A stretch of 64,000 nucleotides of DNA from Clostridiaceae bacterium (lineage in GTDB: Bacteria; Bacillota; Clostridia; Lachnospirales; Lachnospiraceae): NCBI GenBank assembly GCA_910575435.1, contig CAJTGI010000001.1, positions 229,760 to 293,759 of the forward strand. The letters run 5' to 3'. Below are positions 1 to 8,780 of the stretch, piece by piece. The notes under the pieces were generated by a model. It saw only the letters and a program-made list of their open reading frames with translations. It was not told the DNA's origin and made no database searches. Each line of letters starts with the position of its first letter. Within the stretch, counting starts at the first letter, position 1. The position numbers and the translations under genes are program-made.

Positions 1-793
1 CAACGGAATCATAATTCAAAATACCATACCTAAAATCATCAAATCGGAAGGAGATGGCAAGCATATTCATAAATTCCGTAGCCAGACTCTCGTAAAGAGA
101 GGATTTCACAGCAAAGACAATCCAGATTGCCGCCTCCCCCAGCACTCCCAGCACCAGGGCAATCTTCACGCTTTTTAGCACTCTCTGCCCCAAAATCATC
201 AGCATAGCCCACAGAAAGGAAAGAATCACGCACTGGGACAGACTATCCGCAGGAAGCATGCCACTGATATTTGTCATTAAAAAAGATAGCAGGAGAACCA
301 CGAAGGTAACGACCGCCGCAATTGCCTGGCTTTCCGTAAGAGAGGATATGAACATGCCCACCGCGATGCAGGCAGCCCCCAGCAGAAAAAATCCCACAAT
401 GCTGCTGTATGCCGAAGACAGCTGCACATCCTTCCCATAGAATCGGATAATCAGCGGATAGCAGGATATCGTCAAAGTCCCCGCTAAAAACAATGTAAGA
501 ACGGCAAAATATTTTGCCAGTATGATTTTCACGACTGAAACGGGCGCCGTCAGCAAAAGCTGGCTGGTCTTCTGATAATTTTCCTCTGCCAGAAGACGCA
601 TGGTGAGAATGGGTACCAACAATACGAATAAAAAAGAAAGGCTCCCCAAAGTCTCCTCAAAATTTCCCAAGCCGCCAGCAAAATTATACGCCCAGGTATA
701 AATCCCCACAATGGCCAGAAAAAATGCCAGAAATGCAAAGCCAACCATAGAACAGAAATATTGCCGAAGTTCCTTTTTATATATCGCAAGCAT
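1..793 (-). CDS. ABC-2 type transporter permease, C-terminus cut by window edge
   Basis: The frame opens with ATG at 793 (protein begins MLAIYKKELRQYF) and runs off the left edge without a stop, giving about 264 visible residues. It starts immediately after the stop codon of the ATPase gene, so the two are translationally linked. Residues 1-55 look like an ABC-2 / GldF-type N-terminus with one membrane segment, and further hydrophobic segments follow near residues 60-80, 95-115, 135-155, 163-180 and 190-205. The family forms the membrane channel of exporters for lipids, drugs or peptides; the substrate cannot be read from the sequence. Confidence 0.85.
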   Translation of the reverse strand, partial: MLAIYKKELRQYFCSMVGFAFLAFFLAIVGIYTWAYNFAGGLGNFEETLGSLSFLFVLLVPILTMRLLAEENYQKTSQLLLTAPVSVVKIILAKYFAVLTLFLAGTLTISCYPLIIRFYGKDVQLSSAYSSIVGFFLLGAACIAVGMFISSLTESQAIAAVVTFVVLLLSFLMTNISGMLPADSLSQCVILSFLWAMLMILGQRVLKSVKIALVLGVLGEAAIWIVFAVKSSLYESLATEFMNMLAISFRFDDFRYGILNYDSV

Positions 794-1777
794 CTATCCC
801 ACCTCCTCTTCCAACTGTCCGTCCTCTTCCAAATTTTCAGCCTCATCCTTGGTCAGCGCTATGAAAGCATCCTCCAAGGACGCATCCGGAGTAGTCATCT
901 CATAGATGGGACAGGAAATGCCCGCCAGGGCAAAAAAGATCTGCTCTCTGACACGCCCTTCCTCCTCTCCATGGATGATTAGGGAAAGAAGCCCATCCTC
1001 CCCTGGCGCCTGCACCTCCTCAATCTGCCGAATCTCTTCCAGGGACTGCAGAGCCGGAAGAATCTTCTCCCTATCCCCCTTAACCACGCACTTTATCCCA
1101 TTTTTCCGGCGAATCTGCCTAGTGAGTTCCTCCGACGTGCCCGCAGCAATCATCCTGCCCCTGTTGATAATGATAATCTCATCGCACACAGCAGAAATCT
1201 CCTGCATGATATGGGAACTTAGAAGAACAGTGTGATCCTTGCTCAGACTTCGAATCAGCTCCCGCATCTCCATAATCTGTCCGGGATCCAGCCCCACTGT
1301 AGGCTCATCAAGAACCAGAATGTCCGGATCACCCACCAGGGCTCCTGCCAGTCCCACCCTCTGCCTGTAACCTTTGGATAAGTGCCGAATCAGCCGATCC
1401 GAAACATCCTGTATCCCCGTCTTCTCCATCACGTCATGTACTACGGCATCCCGCCTCTTCCTTCCCATCTTTTTCAATTCGGCGGTGAACACAAGATACT
1501 CCCGCACCCGCAGATCTTGATACAATGGCGGAATCTCAGGAAGGTAACCGATATTTGCCTTTGCCTTCTCCGGCTTCTGCGCCATGTCGATGCCATCAAT
1601 CAATACCTTGCCCGATGTGGGAACAATATATCCGGTAATCATATTCATGGTAGTGGATTTCCCAGCCCCATTCGGCCCCAGAAAGCCAACCACCTTTCCC
1701 GTGCCCACCACAAAGGACAGATCATCCACCGCCCTGTGCCTTCCGTAATACTTCACTAGATTTTTAACCTCAATCAC
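794..1777 (-). CDS. ABC transporter ATP-binding protein
   Basis: This is a 327-residue ATPase of the ABC-2/GldA type that powers the permease encoded directly downstream. It has the Walker A GPNGAGKST near residue 34, the ABC signature LSKGYRQRV near 133, Walker B ILVLDEP near 153 and the SSH switch histidine near 185. A C-terminal extension of about 100 residues resembles the regulatory tail of GldA-like ATPases. The GTG start was chosen because GGGAGG sits seven bases upstream; the in-frame ATG 15 bases earlier forms part of that ribosome binding site. Exporter substrate unknown. Confidence 0.93.
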   Translation of the reverse strand: MIEVKNLVKYYGRHRAVDDLSFVVGTGKVVGFLGPNGAGKSTTMNMITGYIVPTSGKVLIDGIDMAQKPEKAKANIGYLPEIPPLYQDLRVREYLVFTAELKKMGRKRRDAVVHDVMEKTGIQDVSDRLIRHLSKGYRQRVGLAGALVGDPDILVLDEPTVGLDPGQIMEMRELIRSLSKDHTVLLSSHIMQEISAVCDEIIIINRGRMIAAGTSEELTRQIRRKNGIKCVVKGDREKILPALQSLEEIRQIEEVQAPGEDGLLSLIIHGEEEGRVREQIFFALAGISCPIYEMTTPDASLEDAFIALTKDEAENLEEDGQLEEEVG

Positions 1778-1894
1778 GCCCCGTCCTCCCATAAATTATT
1801 TCATAAAGATGCCCAATAAATTACTACTCTGCATTATGGTATCACGGGAATGTCAATTTTTTGTGAAAAATATTTGAAAAAAATGTTTCCAGCA

Positions 1895-1930
1895 GCTACA
1901 ATTCACGATATCCAGAAAAAACAGAATCGC
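1895..1930 (+). repeat. Decayed left end of the GTTACTATTCAC repeat family
   Basis: The stretch reads GCTACAATTCACGATATCC and then AGAAAAAACAGAATCGC. It parallels the first 45 bases of the full copy at 8384, including the AGAACAGAATCG box. It lies against the 3' end of the acyltransferase gene and has no recognisable partner end, so it is taken as a remnant. Confidence 0.4.
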
Positions 1931-1932
1931 CC

Positions 1933-2907
1933 CTACTTCCTAATCCTGTGCATAAAGGACAGGGGATAGCCAAATACCTTAAGAGACAAAATAAATGTCA
2001 GCGCAATGGCGGCAAGCATGTATGCAGCCTTTCCAAAAGGCGTCGCGCAAAATGCACCAATCTCTTCCCCGTATTCCATCAGAACGGCAATGAGAAGCCA
2101 ATGCCAGAAATACACTTGCAGGGTCCTCCTTCCAAACTTCGAAATCACCGGAATCTTCCTGCTGGGAACAAGAACCACCAGAGCCATCCCCGTCAGAATC
2201 GAGATGCCGTAGCAGAACAGACGGTACAGGCATCCTGCAGAATAAATGTCTTCCCAAAATGGATTGCGCCCGGTAAACAGCCCCCGATATGTATACATAA
2301 AATCCAGCTTGCATCCGCACAGCCAAATCCAAGCAAGCAGAATAACCACCCCTGGAATTTTCCATCCCCAACTCACTTCCAGACCATTCTTGGCCTTCCC
2401 CTGCGCCATGATTCCCAGCACATAAAAGGGATAGAATACAAAGATTCTTGACAATACAAGAAAATCCCCTATCCCGTTGTCATACCCCGCAAAACAACCA
2501 ATAATCAGAGAAAACACGAAAATATATTTGGCATTAACCTCTCTCAACGCATACGATAGGAGCATAAAAACCGCCAGCGCAAGCATATACCAAGGTGCGC
2601 CGTCCTCTGTAAACACTGAAAATGTTAATTCATGCCCTAGCATGTAATTTCGAACAGCAAAGAACGATATCTTAAAGAGCCAAAACAGGCACACATAGGA
2701 AACAACCTTCTTTGCTACATTCTCATTCTTGTGAAGAAGGCCGGATACAAAAATAAATAGGGGCATATGAAATGCATAAATGCACAGATAAATGCTCTTG
2801 AACAGGGGCTCCTGAATGCAGCAATCCGCAAAATGCCCCAGCACCACCAGCACCATCAGCAAAAACTTTAAGTTATCCCATTCATACACTCGATTCTTCC
2901 CCGACAT
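1933..2907 (-). CDS. Acyltransferase-3 family integral membrane protein
   Basis: This is a 324-residue polytopic membrane protein. The N-terminus has the family pattern EWDNLKFLLMVLVVLGHF with the conserved His near residue 25, followed by about ten hydrophobic segments and a basic C-terminus. Acyltransferase-3 proteins transfer acetyl or other acyl groups to sugars of exopolysaccharide, peptidoglycan or small molecules at the membrane. GGAG stands upstream of the ATG with suitable spacing. It appears to be transcribed alone: an inverted repeat separates it from the cyclophilin gene upstream, and a gap of about 150 bases lies on the other side. The acceptor substrate is unknown. Confidence 0.85.
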   Translation of the reverse strand: MSGKNRVYEWDNLKFLLMVLVVLGHFADCCIQEPLFKSIYLCIYAFHMPLFIFVSGLLHKNENVAKKVVSYVCLFWLFKISFFAVRNYMLGHELTFSVFTEDGAPWYMLALAVFMLLSYALREVNAKYIFVFSLIIGCFAGYDNGIGDFLVLSRIFVFYPFYVLGIMAQGKAKNGLEVSWGWKIPGVVILLAWIWLCGCKLDFMYTYRGLFTGRNPFWEDIYSAGCLYRLFCYGISILTGMALVVLVPSRKIPVISKFGRRTLQVYFWHWLLIAVLMEYGEEIGAFCATPFGKAAYMLAAIALTFILSLKVFGYPLSFMHRIRK

Positions 2908-2935
2908 CCAATTACTCCTTTTTCACCTTTCCCAT

Positions 2936-2979
2936 AAAGTAAAGCCATGCGACTCTCAACATCTGCATGGCTTTACTTT
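2936..2979 (-). terminator. 15-bp perfect inverted repeat, likely terminator of the cyclophilin gene
   Basis: AAAGTAAAGCCATGC pairs perfectly with its complement across a 14-base loop, 70 bases after the cyclophilin stop codon. The distal arm ends in CTTTACTTT, a weak T-rich exit, and it could work in either direction. Confidence 0.7.
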
Positions 2980-3048
2980 TACAATAACTCATACAATACA
3001 ATCAAAGGGTAGATCCCCGGCTTGCCTATATGTCAGCGATATAGCCCA

Positions 3049-3567
3049 CTAACACTTTTCTGGTTCAGGATAAGTTTCTCCAAACGTATCTACTGTCACC
3101 TTGCTCATCACCTGCTCCTCCATCGGCGCATCCATATAATTCGTCTGGGTAGTGGCAATGGCATCAACCACATCCATCCCCTCCGTCACCTTTCCAAAAG
3201 CAGCATAGGCACCGTCCAGGTGAGGCGCATCCTTATGCATAATAAAAAATTGGGAGCCGGCCGAATTCGGCATCTGGGAGCGGGCCATAGAAAGAACTCC
3301 CGCTGAATGAAGCAGATTATTCTCAAATCCATTCTGTGAAAACTCGCCCTTAATATGATAGCCCGGGCCACCAGTGCCCACGCCCTCCGGATCGCCGCCT
3401 TGAATCATAAAGCCCTCAATAATCCTGTGAAAGATTACACCGTCATAAAACCCTTTCTGAATCAGGGATATAAAGTTATTTACAGTATTCGGAGCAACCT
3501 CTGGATATAACTCTGCCTTGATTACGCCTGCGTTCGTCTCAATTGTCACAACTGGATTCTGTGCCAT
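3049..3567 (-). CDS. Cyclophilin-type peptidyl-prolyl cis-trans isomerase
   Basis: The protein has 172 residues and almost the whole length is one cyclophilin domain. Motifs are FHRIIEGFMIQGGDP (residues 46-60, with the catalytic Arg), the loop GTGGPGY, QFFIM near 106 and HLDG near 116. It has no signal peptide, so it is expected in the cytoplasm, where it accelerates proline isomerisation during folding. GGAGG-like AGGTAG precedes the ATG. Single-gene transcription is suggested by the hairpin downstream and the 149-base gap upstream. Confidence 0.95.
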   Translation of the reverse strand: MAQNPVVTIETNAGVIKAELYPEVAPNTVNNFISLIQKGFYDGVIFHRIIEGFMIQGGDPEGVGTGGPGYHIKGEFSQNGFENNLLHSAGVLSMARSQMPNSAGSQFFIMHKDAPHLDGAYAAFGKVTEGMDVVDAIATTQTNYMDAPMEEQVMSKVTVDTFGETYPEPEKC

Positions 3568-3716
3568 AATCTACCTCCATTTCCATATATGTACCCTTTG
3601 CCAATGTTACAGGCTCCTCACTGGGAAAAAAGAATTCTAATTCCAGTGCAAAGCCTGCATAAAAATACTGTCAAACAATAATCCAGAATATATATTATCC
3701 GAAACTCCTTCTCTTG

Positions 3717-4991
3717 TCAATCCTTAAAATATGACTGGTCAAATCCCGTTGAGGCACCCTGCCCCATCTCTTTCCCTTCCTTGGGATGCCAGGGGGTCTC
3801 CTCCGGGTTCAGCCCCATATTCTCATAGCCGGCATCTTTCGGCGGCCGGGGCGGCTGATTTCCACTCGCCCATGGATTTTCCCGGGGCGGCTGATTTCCA
3901 CTCGCCCATGGATTTTCCCGGGGCGGCTGATTTCCATTCGCCCATTGATTTTCCTGAGGCGGCTGATTCCCATTCGCCCATTGATTATTCTGGGGAGGAA
4001 TGCTCGCATCTTGTTTCCATGCACTCTGGGGCGCTACCTCCACAAAATCACCATGCTTCTTCATAGAATACAGGAGTATGCCCAGCCCAGCCGCAAGCGC
4101 CAATGTCACGGCCAGTCCCCCCTCCATGCCAAATGCGCCTCCATTGACTAGTTCCCATCCATCTGCCATTCCGCTGTGCAGCAGAGAAGGCTGCGTCTTC
4201 ATGCCGCTCACCTGCACGCCGAAAAGATTTCCCTGGGCAAAATTCCAAACACTATGCACGGCGCCCACAATCCAGATATTCTCGCAGCGAATAAAGAGCA
4301 GCGCCATGAAAACGCCGAAGAGAAAGAGATTTACATAGGCCAGCAGGGTAACGCCCTGGTTCATTCCGTGCAGCATGGAGAAAAACAGGGAACTGAGTAC
4401 CACCGACAATACCATGGAACACCGCCGAGACAGAGATACCAGCAAATATCCCCGGCAGAGAACCTCCTCCGCCATGCCCTGAATCAAATATCCCAAGAAA
4501 AATCCTACCACATACAGAATGGTCTTTCCGGACAAATCCATTCCCTCCACGGCAACGCTGCCAGAGACAAAGCAAAACAAATATGATATGCCAAAAAGCA
4601 ATACGCCCAAGAGCATGCCCTTCAGATAATCAATTACCCATCCCTTCTTCCGAAATCCCAGAGTAGATAACTTTCTCTTTTCCAGAAAGCGACAGTACAA
4701 AAGCACCACCAGGATCAGCCCCAGTTCCCCCACTAGGAGCACAATGGTAATCCACTGGGGAACATTCAGGATCAGTTCCATCACCTTCTCTATATTCATC
4801 CTGCCAGAAAAAACCATCTCCTGATATTCCCGATTTCCCAAAAGATACACCATTAGCGCTGGCATCTGCACAAAACTTCCCAGCATGCTTCCCACAAAAA
4901 AAACAGCAAGCGCAATCAAAATCTCCAGAATGGGATGATGCCCCCTGGAAGAAATTTTCGCCATAAATTCTGGTTTTCGTATATCTCTCAT
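3717..4991 (-). CDS. CPBP-family intramembrane protease with a proline-rich repeat tail
   Basis: The protein has 424 residues and about eight membrane segments. The three CPBP (Abi/CAAX) motifs are complete: EEVLCR at 175-180, FFSMLH ending at His208 and HSVWN at 246-250. These supply the glutamates and histidines of the metal-dependent active site. After the last membrane segment (about residue 310) comes a hydrophilic tail of about 110 residues with four near-identical 12-residue repeats of the form ENPWASGNQPPR. CPBP proteins act in prenyl-protein processing, bacteriocin immunity or release of anti-sigma factors. The tail is not part of the usual family architecture and could be a protein-binding arm. 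Confidence 0.88.
   Translation of the reverse strand: MRDIRKPEFMAKISSRGHHPILEILIALAVFFVGSMLGSFVQMPALMVYLLGNREYQEMVFSGRMNIEKVMELILNVPQWITIVLLVGELGLILVVLLYCRFLEKRKLSTLGFRKKGWVIDYLKGMLLGVLLFGISYLFCFVSGSVAVEGMDLSGKTILYVVGFFLGYLIQGMAEEVLCRGYLLVSLSRRCSMVLSVVLSSLFFSMLHGMNQGVTLLAYVNLFLFGVFMALLFIRCENIWIVGAVHSVWNFAQGNLFGVQVSGMKTQPSLLHSGMADGWELVNGGAFGMEGGLAVTLALAAGLGILLYSMKKHGDFVEVAPQSAWKQDASIPPQNNQWANGNQPPQENQWANGNQPPRENPWASGNQPPRENPWASGNQPPRPPKDAGYENMGLNPEETPWHPKEGKEMGQGASTGFDQSYFKD
3851..3994 (+). repeat. Four tandem 36-bp repeats inside the CPBP protease gene
   Basis: Four consecutive 36-base units start at 3851, 3887, 3923 and 3959 (plus-strand units begin GCGGCTGATT). The first two are nearly identical and the last two diverge by a few bases. 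In frame they encode 12-residue units rich in Pro, Asn, Gln and Trp. The repeat keeps the frame, so gain or loss of units would change only tail length. Confidence 0.9.
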
Positions 4992-5221
4992 ATTAAGACC
5001 CTTACCTTTCTATATATTTTACATCAAAAGCCTGCCACTCCCGCCATCATTCCCCATGCAAAAATCCTTTGACCATCTCTGCAAGAAATAGGTCAATGAT
5101 ACCATGTATAACGAAGCTCTGTCAAACAGCCCAACTTTGCGGTTATTTTTTTCAAAGAATAATAATAGACTTGTACGGAAAAAATAACCCCAACAAATAT
5201 GAAGCAAGGAGGAACACTACT

Positions 5222-5413
5222 ATGCTATTGCGAAAAAAAGATGTGGATTTACTGGCAAGCGAACTGCTAGAAAGAACTCTGGAGACCCAGCAAGAAATCT
5301 ATATTGCCCAGATGGAAAAGGAATTTGAAGATGATTATTCCTCCGACCAAATCGACAGAATCTATCATAGATACCGCTATTTTTTACGTCAGGGGGGAAG
5401 AAAAGAAAACTAG
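5222..5413 (+). CDS. Small acidic/basic helical protein of unknown function (63 aa)
   Basis: The protein (MLLRKKDVDLLASELLERT...) is predicted to be mostly helical, with no membrane segment, cysteine cluster or recognised domain. The start is fixed by AAGGAGG eight to nine bases upstream of the ATG; the longer open frame upstream has no ribosome binding site. It is convergent with the ftsH fusion gene, and the two share a bidirectional hairpin terminator. Its function is unknown to me. Confidence 0.75.
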   Translation: MLLRKKDVDLLASELLERTLETQQEIYIAQMEKEFEDDYSSDQIDRIYHRYRYFLRQGGRKEN

Positions 5414-5427
5414 CCGCCAGGGCAAGC

Positions 5428-5463
5428 CATGCAAAAAGCAAATTTTCATTTGCTTTTTGCATG
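5428..5463 (+). terminator. Bidirectional terminator between the small gene and the ftsH fusion
   Basis: CATGCAAAAAGCAAA pairs perfectly with TTTGCTTTTTGCATG across a six-base loop. It lies between two converging genes, 15 bases after the upstream stop and 53 bases before the ftsH-fusion stop. Confidence 0.75.
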
Positions 5464-5515
5464 ATTCCAACGCATATTCATACCCGAGCAATGCTCCGCC
5501 AATCATAGCCATACA

Positions 5516-8242
5516 TTAATCGCGGGACAGGCCTTTTACTGGCTTCGCATCTTTTTCGCCTGTTTCTGTCATAAATTTCTCAATCACCTTCACCACCCCA
5601 TCCTCATCATTGGATCCGGTCACATAATCCGCCACCTCTTTCACCTCGCTCTGGGCGTTCCCCATGGCAACCCCCAGACCTGCAAGGCGAAGCATAGGCA
5701 AATCATTATAACTATCTCCAACGCATATCGTCCGATCTTTTTTCACATCCAGACGCTTAATCAATTTTTCCACCGCCACGCCCTTATCCACAAATTTGGG
5801 CAAAATCTCCACATAATAAGGATCTGAGCGGAACACATTCAGCCTGTTGCCAAATTTATCCTGCATCAGCTTCACAACTTCCTTCATCCGCTCCGGCTCC
5901 CCGGACAGCAAGAACTTATTCACCGGAAAAGATATTTCCTGTAAGAAGTTGTCCGATTCCCGCAACCCCACATCGCAAGCCTTGGCATCCACTTCCACAT
6001 AGGAATTGAGCCCATTACCTGCAATCATTTCTTTTTTCTGATCGTGGAATACGAAAATGCCCACATTCTCCTCCTTGGCCGCCTGATAAATCGGTACATG
6101 GAGGTCCTGGTCAATCATTCGATTGAAAATGCATTCCCCCGTCTTGCAATTTATCACCGTGGTGCCATTATTGGCAATCACATAGCCGCCATGCTCCTCC
6201 AAGGCAATCTCCGAAGCCGTGCGGCGTATGCCAGCAATGGGTCTGCCTGTGGCAATCGCCACCGTCTTCCCCCGCTTCTGGGCATCCACAATGGCATTTC
6301 TCGTCGCCTCCGTAATCTCCTTCGAAGAGTTCACCAAGGTGCCGTCCACATCCAGAATCAGGGCGTCATAATTATCCCCCTCCGGCTCTTCCAAACCCTT
6401 CGCCTTGCGGAATATCTTCATAAATTCCTTGCCAGTAATGGTCTCCTTTTCATATAGGAAATCTGCCAACCGATCAAGAGTCTCCCTATCCTGGGAGAGC
6501 AATTCCCTCGCCTTTTCATAGCACTCTCTCAGAATCTTCATCACTTCCTGGTCAATCTCTGCCTCCGTGGCATCGCCGCAATTGAGCACCGTCCTTCCAT
6601 CCAGATACTTGCTCTCCACAGATTCCAGGCCAATTAGCCCGAATCGCTCCGTCATGCCATACTGGGTAACCATGGATCTGGCGAGGGACGTGGCTTTCTC
6701 GATATCGTTGGATGCCCCGGTAGTCACGGAGTCGAACACCAACTCTTCCGCCGCCCTGCCCCCGTAGAGGGTAATGATTCTGGTGAGCAGTTCCTCCTTG
6801 CTCATCAGATATTTTTCCTCCTCAGGCACCTGCATCACATAGCCCAACGCCCCCATGGTCCTTGGCACGATGGTAATCTTCTGCACCGGCTCGGCATTCT
6901 TCTGCAGTGCCGTCACCAGCGCATGCCCCACCTCGTGGTATGCCACAATCCGCTTTTCCTCTTTTCCAAGAATGCGGTCCTTCTTTTCCTTCCCGGCAAT
7001 CACTACTTCCACTGCCTCAAATAAATCCCGCTGGCTCACGGCCCTTCTCCCGCTGCGGGCCGCCATGATGGCGGCCTCGTTAATCATATTGGCCAAATCT
7101 GCCCCCACGGCACCACTGGTAGCCAAGGCAATATCCTCAAAATCCACGGACTCATCCATCAACACATCCTTGGAATGCACTTTCAGCACGTCAATACGCC
7201 CCTTTAAGTCAGGCTTCTCCACAATAATCCTTCTGTCAAAACGCCCCGGGCGGAGCAACGCCTTGTCCAGCACCTCCGGTCGGTTGGTGGCTCCCAGAAT
7301 CACCAGCCCCTTGGAACTGTCAAAGCCATCCATCTCGGAAAGCAACTGGTTCAACGTCTGCTCCCGCTCATCATTTCCCCCACCATAGCGGCTATCCCTA
7401 CTCTTTCCTATGGCGTCAATCTCATCTATAAAAATGATGCAGGGCGCCATCTGCTGGGCCTGCTTAAAGAGATCCCGAACCCTGGAAGCCCCCACGCCCA
7501 CAAACATCTCCACGAAATCCGAGCCAGACAGGGAGAAGAATGGCACCTGGGCCTCCCCCGCCACAGCCTTGGCAAGCAAGGTCTTTCCCGTACCCGGAGG
7601 CCCCACCAAAAGCGCCCCCTTGGGCAATCTGGCACCAATATCAGTATATTTCTGGGGATTGTGCAGAAAATCCACCAACTCGTACAGAGAGTCCATAGCC
7701 TCCTCCTGTCCCGCCACATCCTTAAACAAAACGCCCGTCTTCTTCTGGACATACATCTTGGCAGTGCTCTTCCCCACGCCCATCATCCCGCCGCCATTCT
7801 TAGACATCATGCGGAACACCAGGAAAAACCCTCCCCACAATAGCAGGATGGGAATCAGCGTGGTCAGAAGCATATATCCCAGACTGTTGCTGCTGTCTGA
7901 AGTGTCCCGGGAAAATTTCACTCCCGCATTTTCCAAACGGGTAATCAGCTGCTCGTCCATCACGAAAAGACCTGTGTAATAAGTCACGGGATACAGAGAA
8001 TTTCCCTGCTGCCTAGGCGTAATCTTAATCTCCGCAGAGTTAATGACCACCGACTCAATCCGCCCTTCCTCCAGCATATCAAGAAACTGGTCATAAGTAA
8101 TCTCCTTGGTGGAAGCATTGCGCAGCTGTCCAAAAGCAAAAGAAAACAGCAGAAAGATTCCCATAGCCGCCCCCAGGCAGATGAGAATCCCCTTTTTCGT
8201 ATTTTTTTTATCAGGTCCCTCTATTTTATTGTTATTATCCAC
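5516..8242 (-). CDS. ftsH: FtsH membrane AAA+ zinc protease fused to a Cof-type HAD phosphatase
   Basis: One uninterrupted frame encodes 908 residues. Residues 1-615 are FtsH: membrane segments near 18-38 and 123-144 flank an extracytoplasmic domain. The AAA+ domain follows, with Walker A GPPGTGKT (214-221), Walker B FIDEID (271-276) and the second region of homology around RPGRFDR. The protease then carries zinc site HEVGH (436-440) and the third ligand Asp in SNDIEKA (about 513). After the linker [11 protein letters not shown] a full HAD-IIB (Cof) domain runs from 625 to about 895, with DVDGT (631), IATGR (665), a Lys in NKFLL (776) and GDSYNDLPM (842). The FtsH part should degrade membrane and short-lived proteins; the HAD part should dephosphorylate sugar phosphates or related metabolites. 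The GTG start was chosen because GAGGAGG lies six to seven bases upstream. Confidence 0.95.
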   Translation of the reverse strand: MDNNNKIEGPDKKNTKKGILICLGAAMGIFLLFSFAFGQLRNASTKEITYDQFLDMLEEGRIESVVINSAEIKITPRQQGNSLYPVTYYTGLFVMDEQLITRLENAGVKFSRDTSDSSNSLGYMLLTTLIPILLLWGGFFLVFRMMSKNGGGMMGVGKSTAKMYVQKKTGVLFKDVAGQEEAMDSLYELVDFLHNPQKYTDIGARLPKGALLVGPPGTGKTLLAKAVAGEAQVPFFSLSGSDFVEMFVGVGASRVRDLFKQAQQMAPCIIFIDEIDAIGKSRDSRYGGGNDEREQTLNQLLSEMDGFDSSKGLVILGATNRPEVLDKALLRPGRFDRRIIVEKPDLKGRIDVLKVHSKDVLMDESVDFEDIALATSGAVGADLANMINEAAIMAARSGRRAVSQRDLFEAVEVVIAGKEKKDRILGKEEKRIVAYHEVGHALVTALQKNAEPVQKITIVPRTMGALGYVMQVPEEEKYLMSKEELLTRIITLYGGRAAEELVFDSVTTGASNDIEKATSLARSMVTQYGMTERFGLIGLESVESKYLDGRTVLNCGDATEAEIDQEVMKILRECYEKARELLSQDRETLDRLADFLYEKETITGKEFMKIFRKAKGLEEPEGDNYDALILDVDGTLVNSSKEITEATRNAIVDAQKRGKTVAIATGRPIAGIRRTASEIALEEHGGYVIANNGTTVINCKTGECIFNRMIDQDLHVPIYQAAKEENVGIFVFHDQKKEMIAGNGLNSYVEVDAKACDVGLRESDNFLQEISFPVNKFLLSGEPERMKEVVKLMQDKFGNRLNVFRSDPYYVEILPKFVDKGVAVEKLIKRLDVKKDRTICVGDSYNDLPMLRLAGLGVAMGNAQSEVKEVADYVTGSNDEDGVVKVIEKFMTETGEKDAKPVKGLSRD

Positions 8243-8323
8243 GACGTTCCTCCTCACTGCTATCTATTTTCACTAAATTGCAATTAATTCATACGTTACA
8301 ATTTCTGTCATATATACCAGACT

Positions 8324-8352
8324 AGTATAAAGGCTAGCAGGAAGAAAAGCAA
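8324..8352 (-). promoter_or_regulatory. Promoter of the ftsH-HAD gene
   Basis: On the minus strand TTGCTT is followed after 17 bases by TATACT. The predicted transcript start is about 80 bases upstream of the GTG start codon. Confidence 0.6.
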
Positions 8353-8383
8353 GATTTTCCCTGTGAAAAAAATGTGAATAGCA

Positions 8384-8681
8384 GTTACTATTCACGGTCA
8401 TATCTAGAAAAAGAACAGAATCGTTGTGCTTGCACATAAGATTCTGGCTATTTTCTAGATATTGGCTGTGGAAGCTGTTCATCCCTTCATAAGGTGCTAG
8501 ACATCCAGTGGATGTCTGTTCAGCACGGACCGAAACGGAGTGTAGAAGACAAAGTTTCGTAAGAAACGGTGCTAGACATCCGGTGGATGTCTGTTCAGCA
8601 TGGACCGAAACGGAGTGTAGACACGATGCCGCTAGGCAGCGGGTCTATCGCATGAAGGAATGAGCGGCTGCGAATAGTAAC
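8384..8681 (+). mobile_element. MITE-like repeat, full-length copy A (298 bp)
   Basis: The element starts GTTACTATTCACGG and ends CTGCGAATAGTAAC (12 of 14 bases inverted). Next to the left end is an inverted pair, TCTAGAAAA and TTTTCTAGA, enclosing CAGAATC/GATTCTG (8403-8459). It then carries two copies of a 53-bp module (8494-8546 and 8569-8621), followed by a right segment GATGCCGCTAGGCAGCGGG shared with copies B and C. It encodes no protein. It lies between the divergent promoters of ftsH and pyrG and leaves both intact. No clear target duplication is visible around this copy. Confidence 0.8.
8494..8621 (+). repeat. Two direct copies of the 53-bp hairpin module inside copy A
   Basis: Each unit starts GTGCTAGACATCC and ends GGAGTGTAGA, and the two differ at only two positions. 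Within a unit GACATCCA pairs with TGGATGTC and GTGCT with AGCAC, giving one extended hairpin. A 22-base spacer with its own small hairpin (GTTTC/GAAAC) separates them. Copy B has one unit and copy C none. Confidence 0.85.
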
Positions 8682-8707
8682 AACGAATGACAACATAAAA
8701 AAATTCA

Positions 8708-8736
8708 TTGAAGTGCGAAAGATTTTGCGATATAAT
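8708..8736 (+). promoter_or_regulatory. Promoter of pyrG
   Basis: TTGAAG is followed after exactly 17 bases by a consensus TATAAT. The leader to the ATG is about 38 bases, too short for a pyrimidine attenuator of the long-leader type. Confidence 0.75.
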
Positions 8737-8780
8737 GATTTATTATGGGTTAAATTTTGTTTTACGCAAGGAGGAGAGCA

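Noticed and set aside
8273-8482. Minus-strand open frame of 69 codons next to the ftsH promoter
   Set aside because: Half of it lies in repeat copy A and it runs through the ftsH promoter; no ribosome binding site.
8384-8681. Possibility that the repeat is a CRISPR array or riboswitch
   Set aside because: Only two direct units in this copy, no unique spacers of constant length, the same element in unrelated places, and inverted ends with target duplications fit a mobile repeat.
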